43,060 bases of DNA from Verrucomicrobiales bacterium. Lineage in GTDB: Bacteria; Verrucomicrobiota; Verrucomicrobiia; Verrucomicrobiales; DEV007. Location of the stretch: the NCBI GenBank assembly GCA_029213195.1, contig JARGNI010000012.1, positions 93,254 through 136,313 on the forward strand. Direction: 5' to 3'. Made by a program: the position numbers and the translations under genes. Shown piece after piece: positions 41,031 to 43,060 of this stretch (position 1 is the first letter of the stretch; each line of letters starts with the position of its first letter). Under the pieces are notes generated by a model. It was not told the origin of the DNA and searched no databases. It saw only the letters and a list, made by a program, of their open reading frames with translations.

Positions 41031-43010
41031 ATGAAGTCTACCTGGAGATACTTCCGCCTCTTTGTTGCGTTCTTTTCATTACCCCTGATTCTTTCCGAAG
41101 CAGGGGGAGAAGAGATTCGAACCTGGACCGATTCGCAGGGTCGAACGGTAGAGGCCAGCTACGAGGGCATTGTCGGGAAACAGGTCAATCTCAAGCTCGG
41201 AAACGGGAACCTCATCCCTTTTCCGATCGGAAAGCTCTCGCCCGCAGATCAGGACTGGCTCAGGGAAAAATGGAACTCCTCTCCAGTTGCGATTGCCTCA
41301 CGAATCGATCAGTTCGTGATGCAAGGGCTGCAAAGCTCCGGGCGCCAACCCAACCCCAAAACTCGTGATTCCCAGTTCGTTCGTCGCGCCTACCTCGATA
41401 TCACCGGCGCAATCCCCACCTATGACCAAGCCACAAGCTTCCTCGAATCCACCGATCCTGACAAGCGCCGAAAACTGATCGACGAACTCCTCGCCTCTGA
41501 AGAGTATGTCAGCCACACTTTCAACTGGTATGCCGATCAGCTTCGTGTGATCTCCAAGCTGAGAGACTTTGCGATCTACGAAAACTACATCGCCTGGATC
41601 AAGGAATCGATCGCAGAAGACTTGCCCTGGGACGAGTTCATTCAACGCCTCATCGTTGCCGAAGGAACTGTCATGGATGATCCCGCCGCAGGATGGTATC
41701 TCCGTGACTATGGCATGCCACTGAACAATTTCTCTTCCATGATCTCGACTTTCCTGGGCACCGAGATCACTTGTGCTCAATGTCATGATCACCCCTTCGA
41801 AGACTGGACCCAAATGGATTACTACCAGTTGGCTGCCTTTCTCGGTCAGAAAAGAGATCACTATGCCAATCCGGAGTTCAACAAGGAGTTCACGGAAACC
41901 CGGGATCGCATCGAGGAAGAGATCCGCACCCTGCAGAATGAGTCGGAGGGTTTCTACAGCAACGCCGTACGACTGATCATGTCTTTCAACCGCTGGAAGA
42001 TCAACGACGACACTTCTCGCGCGCTGGCGCTACCCGACGATTACAAATACGAAGACGCAGAACCCGGCGAAGAGGTCAGTGCCCTCACCATCTTCGGCGA
42101 AGACATCTCACCTGGAGATGCAGAAAGCCCGCGCAAGGCTTTCGCCCAATGGCTGACCTCTTCCGAGAATCCCCGATTCTCCGTCAATATCGCAAACCGG
42201 GTCTGGGACTGGACGTTCGGGCTTCCGCTGCACAATCCGGTCGACAATCTCTCGAATCTCAAGAAGGCGCAAAACCCGGAGTTGCTCGAATATCTCGGTG
42301 AAGCGCTCGAGGATCTTGATTTCAGTCTCAAGGAACTCCGCCGCGCCATCTACTACTCGGAGGCATGGCAAAGAGAAGCGTCGCTCGAAGGTGCTACGGA
42401 GTCCGAAATCGGCAGAAACGAATATCCCTTCCCAGGACCCCTGCTGCGCCGAATGACCGCCGAGCAACTCTGGGATTCCTACATGACACTCTTGATCAGC
42501 GATCCCTATGATATCCGTCGCGACGTGGCGGATGACTTGAACGACTCCCTGACCATGAACCTCTCGGACCTCGACGGGAAAACGGCCTGGGACAAGATGG
42601 AGGCAGCTTCCAACCTCATCAGGAAAACGGTCGGAGGCCATGCCCCGTCGCTCGATATCATCACCGATGACCAGAAGGGCCTCGGCTACCGCGAGAACGG
42701 TGACCTTCTTCGCAGCTACAGCACCTATTTCGTCCGCGCTTCTGAAATCCGCCAACCGGCGGGAGATCGCCACTTTCTCCGCTCTTGGGGACAGGCAGAT
42801 CGCGAGGCCTCCGACAACGGATCGACCGAGGGATCCGTTCCCCAGATCCTGCACATGCTGAATGGCTCCCTGACCCACTTCCTCGCAAAAGAAGACTCGA
42901 TGATTTTCAAGAAAGCAGGAAGTCAACGAGCCACCGGAGATAAGCTCGACCAGATTTACCTCTCGATTCTCTCCCGCCCGCCCGAGGGGAATGAAAAGGC
43001 GATCTGCTAG
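41031..43010 (+). CDS. SHD1-DUF1549-DUF1553 exported protein, probably interrupted by amber codon
   Basis: 659 residues to the first stop. Signal peptide at about 8-24. Residues 28-80 resemble SHD1 (TWTDSQGRTVEASYEGIVGKQV, LSPADQDWL). DUF1549 follows from about 85, with RRAYLDITGAIPTYDQATSFL and the C-x-x-C-H motif near residue 248 (CAQCHDHPFEDWTQ), which could bind haem. DUF1553 (from about 370: ARKAFAQWLTSSENPRFSVNIANRVW) runs to LSILSRPPEGNEKAIC. Here TAG ends the frame at 43008, but family members continue for some 40 residues past RPP, and the in-frame codons after TAG (THSQKEVRENAKFDLY) look like that continuation. The function of these proteins is unknown; they are abundant in Planctomycetes and Verrucomicrobiota. 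An upstream in-frame start at 40929 overlaps the promoter candidate and is rejected. Confidence 0.83.
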   Translation: MKSTWRYFRLFVAFFSLPLILSEAGGEEIRTWTDSQGRTVEASYEGIVGKQVNLKLGNGNLIPFPIGKLSPADQDWLREKWNSSPVAIASRIDQFVMQGLQSSGRQPNPKTRDSQFVRRAYLDITGAIPTYDQATSFLESTDPDKRRKLIDELLASEEYVSHTFNWYADQLRVISKLRDFAIYENYIAWIKESIAEDLPWDEFIQRLIVAEGTVMDDPAAGWYLRDYGMPLNNFSSMISTFLGTEITCAQCHDHPFEDWTQMDYYQLAAFLGQKRDHYANPEFNKEFTETRDRIEEEIRTLQNESEGFYSNAVRLIMSFNRWKINDDTSRALALPDDYKYEDAEPGEEVSALTIFGEDISPGDAESPRKAFAQWLTSSENPRFSVNIANRVWDWTFGLPLHNPVDNLSNLKKAQNPELLEYLGEALEDLDFSLKELRRAIYYSEAWQREASLEGATESEIGRNEYPFPGPLLRRMTAEQLWDSYMTLLISDPYDIRRDVADDLNDSLTMNLSDLDGKTAWDKMEAASNLIRKTVGGHAPSLDIITDDQKGLGYRENGDLLRSYSTYFVRASEIRQPAGDRHFLRSWGQADREASDNGSTEGSVPQILHMLNGSLTHFLAKEDSMIFKKAGSQRATGDKLDQIYLSILSRPPEGNEKAIC

Positions 43011-43060
43011 ACCCATTCTCAGAAAGAAGTTCGGGAAAACGCGAAATTCGACTTGTACGA

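Noticed and set aside
29908-43010. General recoding of TAG as a sense codon, suggested by two in-frame amber codons
   Set aside because: TAG ends folP, an antiporter subunit, the DUF2314 gene, the carboxypeptidase and others at the expected protein length.
1-43060. tRNA, rRNA, CRISPR arrays, insertion sequences, phage or integrase genes
   Set aside because: None found by reading the gaps: no spaced identical repeats, no transposase or integrase motifs, and gaps are too short or lack cloverleaf-like sequence.

Overview
The window is a dense bacterial chromosome segment. It has about 34 protein genes, few gaps above 200 bases, and no RNA gene, insertion sequence, phage gene or CRISPR array that I can see. 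The best guess is a marine or saline member of the Verrucomicrobiota, possibly near Rubritalea or Roseibacillus. Three things point there: a DUF1549/DUF1553 protein with an SHD1-like domain and a C-x-x-C-H motif (a Planctomycetes-Verrucomicrobiota-Chlamydiae hallmark), a second SHD1-like domain in a thioredoxin-fold protein, and a C30 carotenoid glycosyl-ester gene set. The lineage is inferred from gene content, not from a marker phylogeny.

Layout. 0-1.85 kb: 3' part of biotin synthase, then dihydropteroate synthase (+). 1.9-5.6 kb: a minus-strand run of a thioredoxin-fold/SHD1 protein, an HtrA-type protease and a GNAT/FemAB-like acyltransferase. 5.7-13.7 kb: a ten-gene plus-strand operon for an Mrp-type Na+/H+ antiporter, in the order E-F-G-(MbhD)-(MbhE+B)-C-D-D'-small protein-D''. 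There is no full-length MrpA; its parts are split and three large antiporter-like subunits are present. 13.7-17.2 kb: minus-strand membrane-linked EEP hydrolase, a four-helix membrane protein, a DUF2314 lipoprotein, an ATP-grasp protein and an unknown membrane-anchored protein. 17.3-23.7 kb: C30 carotenoid locus crtN-crtP-crtQ-crtO (-) with a divergent aldehyde dehydrogenase (+), which together could make an acylated glycosyl ester of a C30 carotenoic acid. 23.7-29.9 kb: a penicillin-binding carboxypeptidase (+), then minus-strand TPR-like, DUF3142, SDR and STN-like genes. 30.2-36.4 kb: valS (-), an N-acetylmuramoyl-L-alanine amidase (+), a spermidine-synthase-like protein (-) and an unknown membrane-anchored protein (-). 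36.7-40.3 kb: dnaE (-), carrying an in-frame palindromic repeat near its 3' end. 40.5-43.0 kb: a small H-type lectin domain gene (-) and a DUF1549/DUF1553 gene (+) whose reading frame seems to continue past an amber codon close to the window edge.

How the genes work together. The Mrp genes would form one large membrane complex using the proton or sodium gradient for ion and pH homeostasis. The crt genes form a pathway from a C30 polyene (diapophytoene or squalene) through desaturation, terminal oxidation, aldehyde oxidation, glycosylation and acylation. No C30 synthase lies in the window. The remaining genes are mostly housekeeping (biotin, folate, valyl-tRNA, replication, cell wall) or lineage-specific envelope proteins. 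I found no convincing wholly new system. The most original leads are the unusual Mrp complex, the two unknown genes tailing the crt cluster, the palindromic element inside dnaE, and two in-frame amber codons in otherwise intact-looking frames.
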